From: Burhinus oedicnemus
Taxonomy: Eukaryota; Chordata; Aves; Charadriiformes; Burhinidae
Assembly (NCBI GenBank): GCA_008921705.1
Contig: VFFE01009068.1
Location: 4,003,957 to 4,067,956 of the forward strand
Direction of reading: 5' to 3'
DNA: 64,000 nt
Below, piece by piece: positions 10,075 to 22,000 of the stretch. How positions within the stretch are numbered: the first letter of the stretch is position 1; every line of letters starts with the position of its first letter. Under the pieces are notes generated by a model, which was given only the letters and a program-made list of their open reading frames with translations, was not told the DNA's origin and searched no databases. The translations under genes were made by a program, and so were the position numbers.

Positions 10075-11619
10075 CAGCTTAAAGCAGCAATGAAAACTAT
10101 ACCATTAGTCATGGTCATGTTTAACACACTAAAGTAATAGCTATGTTGCTGGTTACAAAGTGCAGTTCTGCAAATGACAAAATATTTAGTTCAATTACAG
10201 ACTGTCATACTGAATGTTGAGAAGGTACCCGTTTAGGCCTTTAGGTAGGCTTTTGTCCTCACCTGAAGAGAAATGCAATTCTCAACACATACAAGGAAAC
10301 TGCTTCTTCTGAATTTAAATTCAGGTTGATTTTTATTTATTATACATCAGTAGCTGAAGAAGCCACAACTCAACTGTTTATTGGGAAAGAAAATTCCAAT
10401 GCAGTACTTGAACTTTTCCTTAGAAAAGAAATTACTTTAGAGATTTTTAAAGTGAACTTGAGATTCAGACCGTTCATAAAAATCAGTTCTGTGCATACCT
10501 GAATCTTCTTGTTTTCCCTCACCCACCCATAATTTCACAATTTGTCATCTTTGACAAACATATCAAAAACAAAAGAACTGTTCCCATGCCATGGGGAATG
10601 TTTCCATTTTCACAACTTGCATTGGTGAAGCTATAAAATTAAAACAAAACTTGCACACAACCCAAGCAAGCTGCCGAAAAAAGAAGTTTCCATCTCATTT
10701 CACCTCTTAACACTTATAAATACAAAAAAAAAAAAAAATCAAGTTCTACAATGGCAATAATTTCAGTTAATAAGTAGTAATTGGATTATTTATTTAATAT
10801 CACTTGTCATCGTAACTGCCCAGTATTAACAAATTGACTTCTAGTCAATGTAATAAAGCAGCTCAGAGTAGACAAAATTCTTATTTTGAGAAAACATACA
10901 AAAATCACAACTTTTATATTAAAAACTCTGTTGCAAGTATATACAAATATAATTATCAAAGCACTTGGTTCACACAGCACTGCTGTAAGTCATGAAATCA
11001 ACTACTTGATCCAAGAGTCAGTGCTAGAAATGGACGCCTGGGCAACCATCTCAAATTTGTCTGCTTGGGGGCACAGATAGAGCAACAGGGAGTTTGTCTG
11101 TATTCATTACAAAGTTGGAACCATAAGGTAAAAGGAAAGGAAGCTATTAACCCAAAGAGAAAAAGACTTCAACGATGCTAAGTTCCCTACATTGTCCCGT
11201 TAAACTGCTTCTATTGTTCAGTGACAGAACAACATTTAGAACATAAGTGGAAGCAGTCTCCATTCACATTATTTTGTCTGTTCTCTCCAAAAACTCCTAA
11301 AGTGGCAGATGGTTTTCTTTGGACTCTAGAAGTCCATTTAGACACTCACCAATCCCAATTTCAAAAAGCCAGAAACGACGACTTCCTGGTACAACTCAGA
11401 TAAGAGTTTAAACTGGTGACCTGAAGAGAAGCAACCTGCAGTTTGTGAACCCCAAGTCATCTAAGCTCATTATATATTGCTGCCAACCCATATTTAAATG
11501 TAACTATGTTTTGTAACCAAGAATAACCAAACTAACTCCATTCCTAACTACAGTACAAAACCTGAAGTAATACTCTGAAATATTTGTTAGCTCTTGGAAA
11601 GGTGCCCAAAAGCATCACC
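10075..11619. other. C3orf38 3' flank, nothing recognised
   Basis: AT-rich with several possible polyadenylation hexamers on the minus strand and a 15-A run at about 10724-10738. No exon or repeat family supported. Confidence 0.4.
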
Positions 11620-11625
11620 TTTATT
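11620..11625 (-). terminator. Candidate C3orf38 polyadenylation signal
   Basis: Minus-strand AATAAA about 150 nt beyond the C3orf38 stop codon, followed by a moderately GT-rich stretch. Further hexamers lie farther downstream, so this may be only the proximal site. Confidence 0.35.
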
Positions 11626-11777
11626 AATACTTTAGACTCCATATGTCAGTTCGTCATCCAGCAAATCTGACTCAAAAAAGAGACAACATCACATGGCTGC
11701 AACCATTTCAATATTCAACTATGCACTACAAGTGGTGTATGTTCCCCCCCTCAGTCACTCAGTTGTGAAAGAACTGC

Positions 11778-12353
11778 TCAGAATTTCTGAGGTTCAAACA
11801 CAGTCAGTTCTTTCCCATCATACAACTCTTGCAGTTGGTTTGACCCATATTTTAGGAAGGGTTTTTCAATTTGCATCCCAGGCTCCAGAGCATTCTGTCC
11901 AACTATTTTAAGATTCACAACTTTTATTTTCCAGGTATTCTCCCTAACAGGACAGCTAACAAGTCCAAAAATTTGTTCAAAGATGCCCAAACAAGTGTTG
12001 TCTCTATGTACCGTGCCAGCCACTGCTACCAGTACTAACCCATGCCGAGACATGGTACATTTCAGTCCACTGGCATGTAAATTAGGGTTGAATAGAAGAT
12101 ACTCCTCTTTAACCAACGAGAGCAGACGAAGGCTCACCATTTCTGCACCAACATATTCCTCCACGTTTTTTTCTAATGTGTTGTAACAGAACTTCATTTT
12201 AGCATCCTCCCAAAAATGCTGTGGTCCCCATCTTTCTTCAGATTTTACTCCCAAGGGATGCTGAGAATTCAGGAGTTCAAAGAACCATTGACAGAATTCT
12301 TCTCCAAGATCATGAATGGCATCTCGTGGTGACTTTTGTCTCTCTTCATGACT
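11778..12353 (-). CDS. C3orf38: C3orf38 exon 3 (C-terminal domain)
   Basis: Acceptor TTTGATTGCAG (AG at 12355-12354), phase 0 entry, 191 codons and TGA at 11780-11778. It carries most of the conserved C-terminal domain, including [28 protein letters not shown] and [15 protein letters not shown]. No frameshift or internal stop. Confidence 0.93.
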   Translation of the reverse strand, partial: SHEERQKSPRDAIHDLGEEFCQWFFELLNSQHPLGVKSEERWGPQHFWEDAKMKFCYNTLEKNVEEYVGAEMVSLRLLSLVKEEYLLFNPNLHASGLKCTMSRHGLVLVAVAGTVHRDNTCLGIFEQIFGLVSCPVRENTWKIKVVNLKIVGQNALEPGMQIEKPFLKYGSNQLQELYDGKELTVFEPQKF

Positions 12354-15300
12354 CTGCAATCAAACACATTTTTTTCTTAGAACTATTAACATGCAAGATT
12401 ACCACTTAGAACAACATAAAATCATGTAAATACTTATTTTAAACATTCTAAGTCTTTTTCAAGTGTTCCGAGACAGAGTGCCTACAGAAAAACAACTAAG
12501 TAAAATCTCGTTTATTTTTAAGATCATGATTATCTTATCTAGATAATCAGAATAGGTTCTTTGAATTATAGTTAGAGTAGTCCTTTGGTTTTGTCTTGGT
12601 CTACAATTTATAAACAAAAGAGGAAAATCCTGATTCTACTGAAAAAGGGCAGGGAATGTTTTTTGAACAGCTTCCATAAGACCATGATTCTCACACTGAC
12701 AAAATTTCTGCTGAGCAAAAAGTACTTGGGTTAGTAACTTTTCACTGGCCTTTATATTTCCAAAAGAATGTTACATAAAAAGAAGGATACAAACTCAACC
12801 TGCAAAGATAATCCCATATTAATGCATATCAATTGACTAAAAAGTGCTTATAAATAAGCAATTATGTTGACATTGTTTTCCCATTTCATATTGCCTTCAG
12901 TCTCTTCTTTTTGGTACCTTTTAATTTGGTGAATCGTGTCAGTCTCTGCATCTTTGTATAGCTGATAAGATCAAATAGGACTTATCGGGAAGTCACCTTT
13001 CAAATATGCACATCCTAACACCCAAAGCTGACAGAATACTTCTGATTCACAGGAGTATTTTACCTATGTCAGTGGGATACACTAACTAAATGCACAACTA
13101 ATCCAGGAAGGACTGAAACTCAAAGAATTAATGTGTTCCAAATCTTTTTCTCCACCAGATCACATGCCTGAATTTAGCCCTGTTTGGCAGTATGACTGCC
13201 AAAAACAATCCAAAAGATGCTTGGTCACTTTCATGAGTGATGTTTGTAGTCTCCACCATATTTCTAATAGAAAAAGAGACCAATCAAAGAAAACCATAAC
13301 TTATGTTACCTTTGCTCCTCTAAAATAGACAAAAGTCTTGAGGAATCTCTGTTACTTTTCTAATTGTACAACTCATCACTTAAAACAGACTGAGACAATA
13401 TGACATTGGGATAGGAGGGCTGCAGGGATTTTCACATAGCAGCATAGGCTTACTCTGGGAATAAAGTCAACTCCATTCGGCATGTCATAAAATCCTTCCT
13501 TCAGACTCTCAAAAAATCCTTTGTTCAACACTGAATCTGCTGAGAAAGTATTTTTAAGTAGTGAGACAAAATAAATATTTCTAGCAGACAGCCAAACCTT
13601 CAAAGAATAATTTGCAAAGGCTCAGTCAAAGATTCTCATGTTGTCTAGAAGCCTTAGAGAAGGATGAGTCAGTGAAAGAAAGCATGAAACTACTCAAAAC
13701 ACATCTTCCACTAGTTCGTCATAGGTTACGGACAAGTCTCTCGTGCCCTTTTTTTTTCTTGTTTTACAGAAAATGACACACACTCCTAAAATACATCTAA
13801 GATGTAGAGGGATAAAAAATACTTCAAAAAAATATTTACATTTAATGATGGGTTGCCAAGACTGGCAACAGAGTGGTGGGTATAAAGTTTTGAAGCCAAA
13901 TTCACAGCAAGTAGCAAAAGTAAGTATCAGTGAGGAACCAACGGTCGCATTATTAAAACTGTATCAGAAGAGGGTGACAAACCAGTCCATGTACTGTATC
14001 ACTAAATATGTGCTGCAACAAGGTAAGCATTAAAAGCAGTAAGATTTTTTAGACACTATTATGGGTCAAGCTAAGAAAAAAAATAAATCTATTCCTTGCA
14101 GTTGAGTTCTTGTTATGTTTACACCTATGTGAAAGAATGCAAAATTTAAGCACAAACATTGAGGAAACAAGTTGCTTAGCAATTAGATATTTAAGACAGG
14201 TTTTTCAGCTGGTTATAAAAACACATTTAGTTTAGAGAACACTTCTTTCTAAAGGAAGCGTCGCTGTAAAAGGCAACAATTGGATGCTTAAGTAACAGCC
14301 CTGTGAGCCTGTTTAATTTGTACATATGTAGTTTGTTTATCCTCTTATTCTCTTACAATAGGTAACATTTTTTTACTTATGAAAAATCATCCAAACTTGC
14401 CAACGTAAAGATACATGACCTCCAACTGTAAGGTGACGTGTTTTTTGAACAAGAACTAAATGTACACTTATTTTGTAGGGCTTCTCAGGATTTGCAACTT
14501 GACAGCAAGACTTCTAGAAGTAAATAAAATGTCAAGTTTGCTAACATCAAAGTCTAGTAAGTATTAAGTAATCAAGTATGAAAAGTTTGGAGACTTCTAT
14601 ATAGAAATGCTATATCTGTTTCACAATAAATTGTAACTAATTTCTAATTCTGTTATGTAGGTTCATTTTATTAATTTCTTCAAAATGGCCACAAGAATTA
14701 AGAGAAACTAAAAGCAAAGAAAGATGTATGTGATAAATAAACCAGCTGAATTTCTCATTCTTTGTGAATGCGTTTTAAGTACTTTGGAGAATTGAATTTA
14801 CTTACCTTCAATCATAAAACTTCGCTATGGGGTAGTACTTGGGAAGCGATCTTGCAAGAGCAACATTTTTTTTTTTTCCCAAAGTATACACACAAAAAAC
14901 TGTTCTGAAAACAATTCTCAGCTAAATCATAATTGTCATCAGTTAATCCCTGACAGAAAGCTCAATGTAATAAGTTATCAACAGCTACAGAGCTCTAACA
15001 GTCCAGCTGGTGGGGCTGTTGCCCATTAGGTCTCAGAAGCACAACACACGAAAGAGCAAGGTGGCTATTTAGAACTACATGGTAAAGATCCAAGACAAAT
15101 AAAACGCTGAAAGTTCACTATAACACGAGGATTTGCTAAATGCCAAAATTTCGAATTTCAAAATAACCTGTAATTGCCAAAAGACATTTAGTTACACTGT
15201 ATTAAGTGTTACTAATTTCAAGAGGAAAAAAATGACACAGACCTGGCACTGCTACAAACTTTACATTTCAATGATCTAAAAATTCACTAAAATCCATTCT

Positions 15301-18300
15301 GCACTCTAACTGCAAGAGGTAAGAACAGCTTATAGACAGTGCTACTTTGACTGCACTGTCTCTACAAGTAGATCAAGGCCACTTACAAAAAGGCAGTTTT
15401 CTCTCCATTCCCTCCCTCGCCCACAACATTTTAGACCACAGTCTGACAGACATTTTCGCCCTGTGATCTACTATCAACAGCATCTCTTTGCTTTGCTCTG
15501 GGATGTGCCCTAACAATGTTATGGCCAGTGCCTGGTGTGGCTGGAGGATGACAGGAAATCCCAGATCTATACCAAAACTATGAGAAGATCCACCACGTTA
15601 AAAAAATGACAAGGGCTATGCAGGGTTTCTGTACCATTAATCCTGTTTTTAGTTGTCCTTGAATACACAGAATTATTAGTGAATACCCTCTATTTTAGCT
15701 TACAGTACAACTTAAAAATTAAAAGCATGGAGAAGACCCCACACAGAGTTCAAATGCACTGATACACTCTGCAAGACAGAGTAGAAGACTGTGCTCTGCA
15801 AGTGACTTGTTGGCACAGACACCTTTAAATTATGTAATTTAAAAAAAAAGAAACAACCCAACCAAAACCAAACAAACCAAGAGTTAAAGAGATTCAGTAC
15901 CTTCCTAAATACAGTTGGAGAGCCACATTTTGGACGTACGTGAGAACACTTACACCGGTTATCCTGCAAAAGCAAGGCTAAGCACCCTCAGGTCTTTCAG
16001 AAAGCAGCACTCACCTCTGCGTGCGGTTTTCCTTCCCCCGAGCCAGAGGCAGGCGCTGCGAGCTGCCCGCCCCAGTACTGCTTTACACGATCAATGAGTA
16101 GTTGTTTCTCAGAGGAAGGAGACACTGGAATTCCTTGTGCTGCCAAATACTTAAAAATTATTTCTCGATAGACTTTTCTGCGTTTCAAAAGTTCTTCTAC
16201 ACTTTGGCTGTAAACCAAAATGGCACGAATGGCTTCTGCAAGTAAAGAAATTTAAGTTAGCAGCTGCTTCTCTCATAATTAAAACCCAAACCTAAGCCAT
16301 TTCTTAAACTCCTGACCAGCACCTCCAAACGCAGTACAAGACAAGCCTAAATGAAATGCAAAGACTTAAAAGTTTGTTTGCAAACTGAAATCTGAACTAA
16401 CCGTATTAGTCACAGAAGANNNNNNNNNNNNNNNNNNNNGAAGATTGTCCTTGCCACCGAGAAGATGACATTCCTCGTAGCTCGAAGCAACCGAGTTGAC
16501 GAGCGAGGTGGAAGGACAAGGTACTGTGGAGAACTGACCCCTGTCACAGCAGACTATTTAAAGGCCTTCCAAGCAAAAGGGCCCCGAGGTTCCATATGGG
16601 AAGGAGGCACTGGTCAAATTGGTTCGAAACAAAACTGGAGGCTGCACCCTTTTCGGTATGTCCTGGCTATTTTGTTTTTGATGTTGCCACAAACATGGGG
16701 TAAATTGAGTCACCAAGCAAAGTTGGTATGAATCGTGGTTTAATCGCTCTCCTTGGCTGGCTACTCTGTTATCAACAATCGCTGGTCCGCTAATGTTAAT
16801 AATTCTGGTCTTATAACAGACTTGGGAACATGTTTAAAGAACGGTGCTGTTTTTACTGAAGAGCTTGCTAACCTTGTAATCCCTACCACCGGTATCGATG
16901 ACTGCTTGGAACATACTATGTATTATTTGAGCTTGATTAAAAGGATGCAATTTTTTCTTCCAAATGAAATTACTAATATTCTTCAAGTATTTTCAAGCTG
17001 TTCAGAAACTTGAAGTGCTTCAAGAAGTACAAATATTATTGCACACAATGCATTTCACCTATACTGCCTGAGATGCAGCTAGCATCTTAACTTCAAAATA
17101 AGTTCATTTAACATGAAATCCTTTAGGGCTTCCTGCTTCCTGTCACCACACAGCACCTTCACTTAGGAAAAGCTGAGCTTAGTTTCATGTTCCATTTGAA
17201 AAGCTCTGGGATATTTCAAAATAAGCCATCCACCTGTCTTCTTGGAATCAAGATTACATAAAGAAGAACCAGACAAATCTTTTATGGCTTTTCTGAATAT
17301 GGAATGTGAAACTTAATTTCTGCATCAAATGGGTAGTTCACGTGATCTCCGAACGTGTCAGAGGACACATCATTATTTTGAAGAATATACAAGTTTTCAA
17401 ACGTTTCCCACGAATATAAAATTGACAGAAATGCAGACAAAGAGATAACTAAGGTAATCTCTGATTCCTCATGCCAAACAAGAATTCTAGTACCAGAAGT
17501 TTGCCGTTTTTCAGACAACACACAGTAGTTTGCGAAAGTGAGATTCCATCTAGGCTCCTGAAGATCGACAGAAATGGCATTAATCTGTTTTATTTCCACG
17601 CTAATAAAATGACTACTCTCAGGTTCATAAGAAAACGCCATGCGTTGTAGCACAATGACAGTGCGTTGAAATGTAACATTCCAAAAAATTCAGCTACAAA
17701 GCTCTGTGGCAAAATTAGGAAATGTGACAAACTGAAATTCACTTTCAAAGTAGTTGTGGCAGCCAGTTTTCACCCGAACTGAGGCCGGGTACTTAACATA
17801 TTACCTATAAAAACTTTTAAGTTTAAACAAGCAGAGACTAATAGCTGAAGTAAAAAAACCACCAACGCCTTCTAATTTAACTGACAATCGCTGCAAAAAG
17901 TAGATTAAGAAAGCAAAAAGAAAAACTACAGGTATAAGACCTTTTTGAGAAATGTCTCTGGCAAATCTTACAGGTCTGAGTTATATCACATGCAACATTC
18001 AAGCTTTCTGGATAAGTGTATTTCAGGGCATTATGTTGAATAGCCTCAGGTCACACACAAAGCTAAGTTTTACGAAACAAATCTCAACATCTACAAAGTG
18101 ATGGGGACCGGTGACACCTGAAAGCGCTCCCAGAGAAATAAGTTCAATATTCGATTTGCGTTTTACCCTCCCAAAACCTGAAAACAAATGTCGTTAACGC
18201 AAACGGGCTCCCAACAGCTACGGCCCAACAAAAGGCGGCCGCCCATGTCCCGCTCAGCCCTGCACCGGCCAGGGCGCTGCCAACCCCCGCCCCGGGCCGC

Positions 18301-18695
18301 TCCAGCGCACCGGCCTCGCTCGCCTCACCCCCGGCCCGCCGCCCTCAGCCGGCCCGGCCCTCAGCCAGCGGCGGCGGAAGCAGAGACGCGCCCGCAGCCC
18401 CCGGCCTCGCCTCCGCGTCCGGCCCGGCTGCGCCTGCTCTGCCGCCAGGCCCGCGCTCGACCGGCCGGGGAAGGGGAGCTCGGGGGTCGCCTCCAGCATC
18501 CCCGTCCCGGTGTGGGGAATGCCGCCGCAGGAGTCGGCGGTCCCGCGGCGGGCTCCGCGCACCTTGGCGGCTCTCCGGGTGCACCAGGCGGTTGGTGACG
18601 GTGTCCGTCAGCGCCATCAGCTCCTCGGTCTCGAGAAACTCCAGGAGCTGGCGGCACCCGGCCTGCTCCCGCTCGCTCAGCCCCAGCGACGCCAT
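11778..18695 (-). CDS. C3orf38: C3orf38 homologue, whole coding region (3 exons)
   Basis: Three minus-strand exons, 18563-18695, 16015-16235 and 11778-12353, join without frame error to give 930 nt, a 309-residue protein plus stop. Human C3orf38 is a little longer (about 329 residues by memory). The protein starts [13 protein letters not shown], has a helical N-terminal region rich in L, E and R (residues 1-100), a short less conserved linker at the exon 2/3 boundary, and a C-terminal domain with [33 protein letters not shown] and GNTCLG-like (here [14 protein letters not shown]) segments that match the vertebrate family (DUF4518). Human work links it to cell death, but its biochemical role is not established. 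The gene starts in a CpG island. Its neighbour upstream on the same strand is ZNF654, as in the syntenic human region. Confidence 0.93.
12354..16014 (-). other. C3orf38 intron 2
   Basis: Donor GAG|GTGAGT after 16015 and acceptor before 12353. The intron is AT-rich with no exon or known repeat that I can support. It has low-complexity A/C-rich text at 15841-15880. Confidence 0.6.
16015..16235 (-). CDS. C3orf38: C3orf38 exon 2
   Basis: Acceptor TTTACTTGCAG (AG at 16237-16236), entering with two bases that complete a Glu codon with the last G of exon 1. It encodes [20 protein letters not shown] and continues through [16 protein letters not shown] to the donor GAG|GTGAGT, phase 0. The family-diagnostic YSQSVEELL segment supports the assignment. 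Confidence 0.93.
16420..16439. other. Assembly gap, 20 N
   Basis: A run of 20 N inside C3orf38 intron 1, immediately left of the retroviral remnant. A size of exactly 20 suggests a placeholder rather than a measured length. Confidence 0.99.
16440..16900 (+). mobile_element. Endogenous gammaretrovirus-type env remnant (transmembrane end), broken
   Basis: In plus orientation, 16728-16818 encodes the membrane-proximal and membrane-spanning end of a gammaretrovirus-like Env TM subunit, recognisable from a WFNRSPW motif followed by a hydrophobic anchor. It ends in a stop. The material just before it (to about 16727) is in a different frame, and the weakly similar cytoplasmic-tail-like text after it (about 16815-16860) is in yet another frame, so at least two breaks disable it. 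A hydrophobic leader-like stretch at about 16650-16690 may belong to the same element. No LTR, gag or pol is visible; the left side runs into the N gap. CpGs are still frequent, suggesting it is not extremely old. Only the anchor region is firmly supported; outer limits are approximate. Confidence 0.6.
17282..17800 (-). pseudogene. Unidentified coding-like block with one in-frame stop
   Basis: Minus strand. One frame runs from about 17800 to a stop at 17282, interrupted by a single TGA at about 17690. Downstream of that stop 135 codons are open, with ATG at 17641. The sequence has two N-glycosylation sequons (NVT, NLT), a mixed hydrophobic stretch [17 protein letters not shown] and no obvious domain. 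A pyrimidine-poor TTTTTATAG precedes the frame. CpGs are retained throughout. It lies in C3orf38 intron 1 on the same strand, about 400 bp from the retroviral remnant. It could be a decayed retrocopy of a membrane or secreted protein gene, part of a larger insertion, or an unrecognised exon. I cannot name a parent gene. Confidence 0.3.
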
Positions 18696-19000
18696 CGCCC
18701 GGCGCCGCCGCCACTTCTCCAAGCGCAGCCCTTAGCAACGGCGGCTTCCCGTGCGCCGCTCCAAGCAGCCCCCCCCACCCCCGGTGCCGCCGCCGACAGG
18801 CGCCGGGTGGAAAGAGCGGCTGGCACTGAGGTTCCTCCCGGGAGCCGGCGAGGAGCCGCCTCCACCCGGCAGCGAGAGAAACGCACCCCGGGTTGCGTGC
18901 CACGGCCCCGGCCGGAGGGCCGAGGCCGGCCCGCCGCTGTCTGCGGAGAGCAAGGGAGGAGCCGATGGCTGCAACCCAGCCCACGAGCGGAGGAAAGCCA
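18200..19000. promoter_or_regulatory. CpG island, C3orf38 promoter
   Basis: A dense GC and CpG region surrounding C3orf38 exon 1, in sharp contrast with AT-rich flanks. The open frames on both strands here are by-products of GC richness. An RFX-like half site (TTAGCAAC) lies at about 18734-18741, 39 bp upstream of the start codon; its function is not shown. No TATA box is evident, as is usual for housekeeping promoters. Confidence 0.8.
18563..18695 (-). CDS. C3orf38: C3orf38 exon 1 (start codon)
   Basis: ATG at 18695-18693, first ATG in a GC-rich leader in good context (GGGCGATGG). It encodes [20 protein letters not shown] and then [20 protein letters not shown], matching the family's N-terminus. 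Donor CAAG|GTGCGC after 18563, leaving one base of the next codon. The open frame extends upstream, but no ATG there fits the family length. Confidence 0.92.
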
Positions 19001-19040
19001 CAAGAAAGTGAACTTAAATGTATATACCATATATACATAA

Positions 19041-22000
19041 AGAGTTTTTAATTATCACCCTTCCCTTCCATCAGATGTCGTGCTAATTTTCTTCCCCCGC
19101 CCCCTAAGCCAGCAGCACAGTATTGCTACAAAGTGCTCCGACCCCGCCAGCCCTACATGGCCGGCACCGCCTGTCTGGTGACTTCCCCTCCTTCGCACCC
19201 ACAAGCCCAGGCAAGGACGCAAAAGGAGAAGGGAAAGTGAATCTCCCCCAAGTATTTAACGACGGGTTTTCACCGTTGACACCGAGCCAAGGCATCTAGC
19301 CTCCGTATTTCCAAGCAGCTCTCCAGGGTCACAGCCTGCCCAGAGAGGGAGGCCTGGCACAACCAAGGCTCCCGGCAGGACCCGGCTGCACACAGCGGCC
19401 ACCCTGGGTGCCTCGGGAGCGGCTCAGTGCTCCTGCTGAGGTCAGGCAGATGTGCTCCAGCGTTACCAGCCTTTGGAAGTCAAGCCGTGGTAAGGTCTAC
19501 GGTGGTCACTGCAGCTGGAGCGACCGATCTGTGGATATCCGAGATGCAGGCAGTGCGGTATCGAGGTAAGTCTTCCACTTGCGACCGAGGGAGCTGTTGG
19601 ACAGCTCGGGAACGAAGGCCAAGCAAGTTACACGTGTTCGCAAGAGTAGGAAATCTGACAGCACGGCACCCACCTAAGGAAATGAAGTCCTGTAAGCCAA
19701 AGCTGCTTTTCTACGACATGTGAGTCTTGAACCTTGTGCTGCCCCTCCACACGGCAGTATTTTCTCAGTCAAGGGCAGAAAAACCAATGATGGTCACTTT
19801 ATGGGTTAGGGAGAAAAAAGAAAGAGGAAAGATGAACAAAAAAGGCAAAAGACGACAGCAGAAGCTTCAGTTGAGCTAAGGACTATAAGCTACGTGAGGG
19901 CTGGTGCTGAGAAAAATACGGTGCGATGAGTCTCCTCACTGTGGCAGAAAAAGCAGGCACTTTCATCAAACCCATGCTTTACTACGGGTAGCATAAGGAG
20001 GCCGCTTTTTGGTGCTAAAGCTGCCTGTGCTTTCAAAAACAGGAATCCCTAGATTCTCTAAGGATACACAGACCGTCGCTTGAAGATAGGAGTTAAAACT
20101 ACTGGTGATGCTTTTGTGCCAAGAGGTGACAAAACAACTGAACACTTCTTTATGCTAGGCTCTGTTCAAATCTGTAGTAATGAATGCCAGCCTTCAGGAT
20201 CTCATAAACCTAAGACAGAACATCTACATGAACACAGAACACATCCCTACCCACCACGTTACACATACATTTGTTTTACACAATCGTTTCCTCTTTGAGG
20301 AAAAAAACCTTTCTGTGCAGCTCTCCCTGGTTCATCAGGAGAACCAACACACATTCACAGCTAGAGTAATAGCTATTCTCTTGAGCAATGAACGCAAAAT
20401 AAACCAGAAACAGCTGAACCGATATTGCTCATGAATTTTAAGTCTAACTTTCAGATAAAAATTCAGTCCTATAGCATCTGGAAAGATTCAACACAATAAT
20501 GCTCGCTGTCTGCTGTGCCAAATTTCCCTCGTGTGTACATTGATTTAATATTCTTTACGCAGTTAGAGCAGCACGTAACAGCTTCTATTGATAATATATA
20601 CGTGCCCTTGCCATACAGCTGTTACACATTCTGTAAGACCAGTTACTTGCGCGCTCTTCATGTAAAAGAAAGACCTCTTACCATAATATGCAGTGCAGAA
20701 TTCTGCATATCCATATTAGTTTACAAAGCAAAATTGGTTCATGAAAAATGGGACAACCTACATGCCACCAAGGTAATTTTGCTGCTGAAATCTTAAATTT
20801 CTTAGAATTAATCCTGCAAGCTTAAAATTAGAAAATGCATCTGAGAAATATAAACGACCTTCCACTTATTTTGCTTTTGTTTAAATAAACCTATTTAGAT
20901 TTGCAGCCTTCAGGGGTATAATAGCTGAGTATTCTAGAATTCAGAAAAAAAAAAAAAAATCGATGGCATTTTTAAAATTAGGTTAGTTTGACATGTTTGC
21001 TGTGTTTTCAGTGAATAATTTTTTTTTTTTATTTTTTGGCAGGTTGCCTTAGAATGGTCACATTCCCGTTAATCCTGAGAGAAGAAAAGTACATTGTCAT
21101 CACAGAGATTGGAAAGCCTCTTTAATGTTCAGAACTGACTTTTTTTTTTTCCCCCTTTCTTATTTTAAATGAAGGCCGGCACTTTTAGTGGGTTTATTCC
21201 TGTACCTTGTGCTTCCCCTTTGGAAGTGGTGGAGGGAAAGGGGAAAATCTCAGAAACAGATTTTATTTTATTGTTTTTCCCATAACTCAGAATTCCCTGT
21301 AGAGTTTTTATTCAAACTTTAAAAATCGACTTTGATCATTGTCAAGGAATGCAAACTGGCATTCCTAAAGGGGAAGAAACAGGAAAATTATTAGCCCACA
21401 TAAACAAAAGGTGAATAGAACTCTTGCAACACTGAACTGCAGTCGTAATTCAAGGAGCTACTACAAGTGAACCTCTCCCCCCATCCCATCCCCCCCCCCT
21501 TCAGAATTTTATTTACTGCAAATTATATCCCTAAAAAAAAAAAATCAACTGTCCTCTTACTTTTATGAGCACAGTGCAGAAGTCAGGCGCTGAGACAGAA
21601 AATACTGGACTTCATGATACAGATACATAGGAATATAGCTTCAGACAGCGCTAGATACTGCTCTAAGTCACGTAGGCACTGCTCTGACACCAGTAAGACA
21701 GCACAAAATATATCCAAGGTTATCTGGATGGCAGGAACTGAACTTAACTGAAATACCAGTTACAGACTTTTTTCTCCTTCCTTTGACAGCTAAGCCAAAT
21801 AAATGAGAAAATGCTGACTACAACAAAAGCAAACACATATAAGTTTTACAGTCATCTGTAGAAGTAGCCATTTTATAGGTGGGCACAGTCATAAACTATA
21901 ATAACTTAAGGATATTTATGTACACACTTAAATGACGCTGGCCGTTGCATTAACTCATTTTACCACTGCTATCCTACACTAGATTTTCCAACAAGGTAGC

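Noticed and set aside
11983..12186. Plus-strand open frames opposite C3orf38 exon 3
   Set aside because: Shadows of the conserved minus-strand coding exon.
13743..14033. 96-codon plus-strand open frame in C3orf38 intron 2
   Set aside because: Low-complexity Lys/Gln-rich AT sequence; length is within chance for this composition.
18188..19040. Several long overlapping open frames on both strands
   Set aside because: GC-rich CpG-island artefacts around C3orf38 exon 1. Peptides are Pro/Ala/Arg/Gly-rich with no domain; only 18563-18695 fits the gene model.
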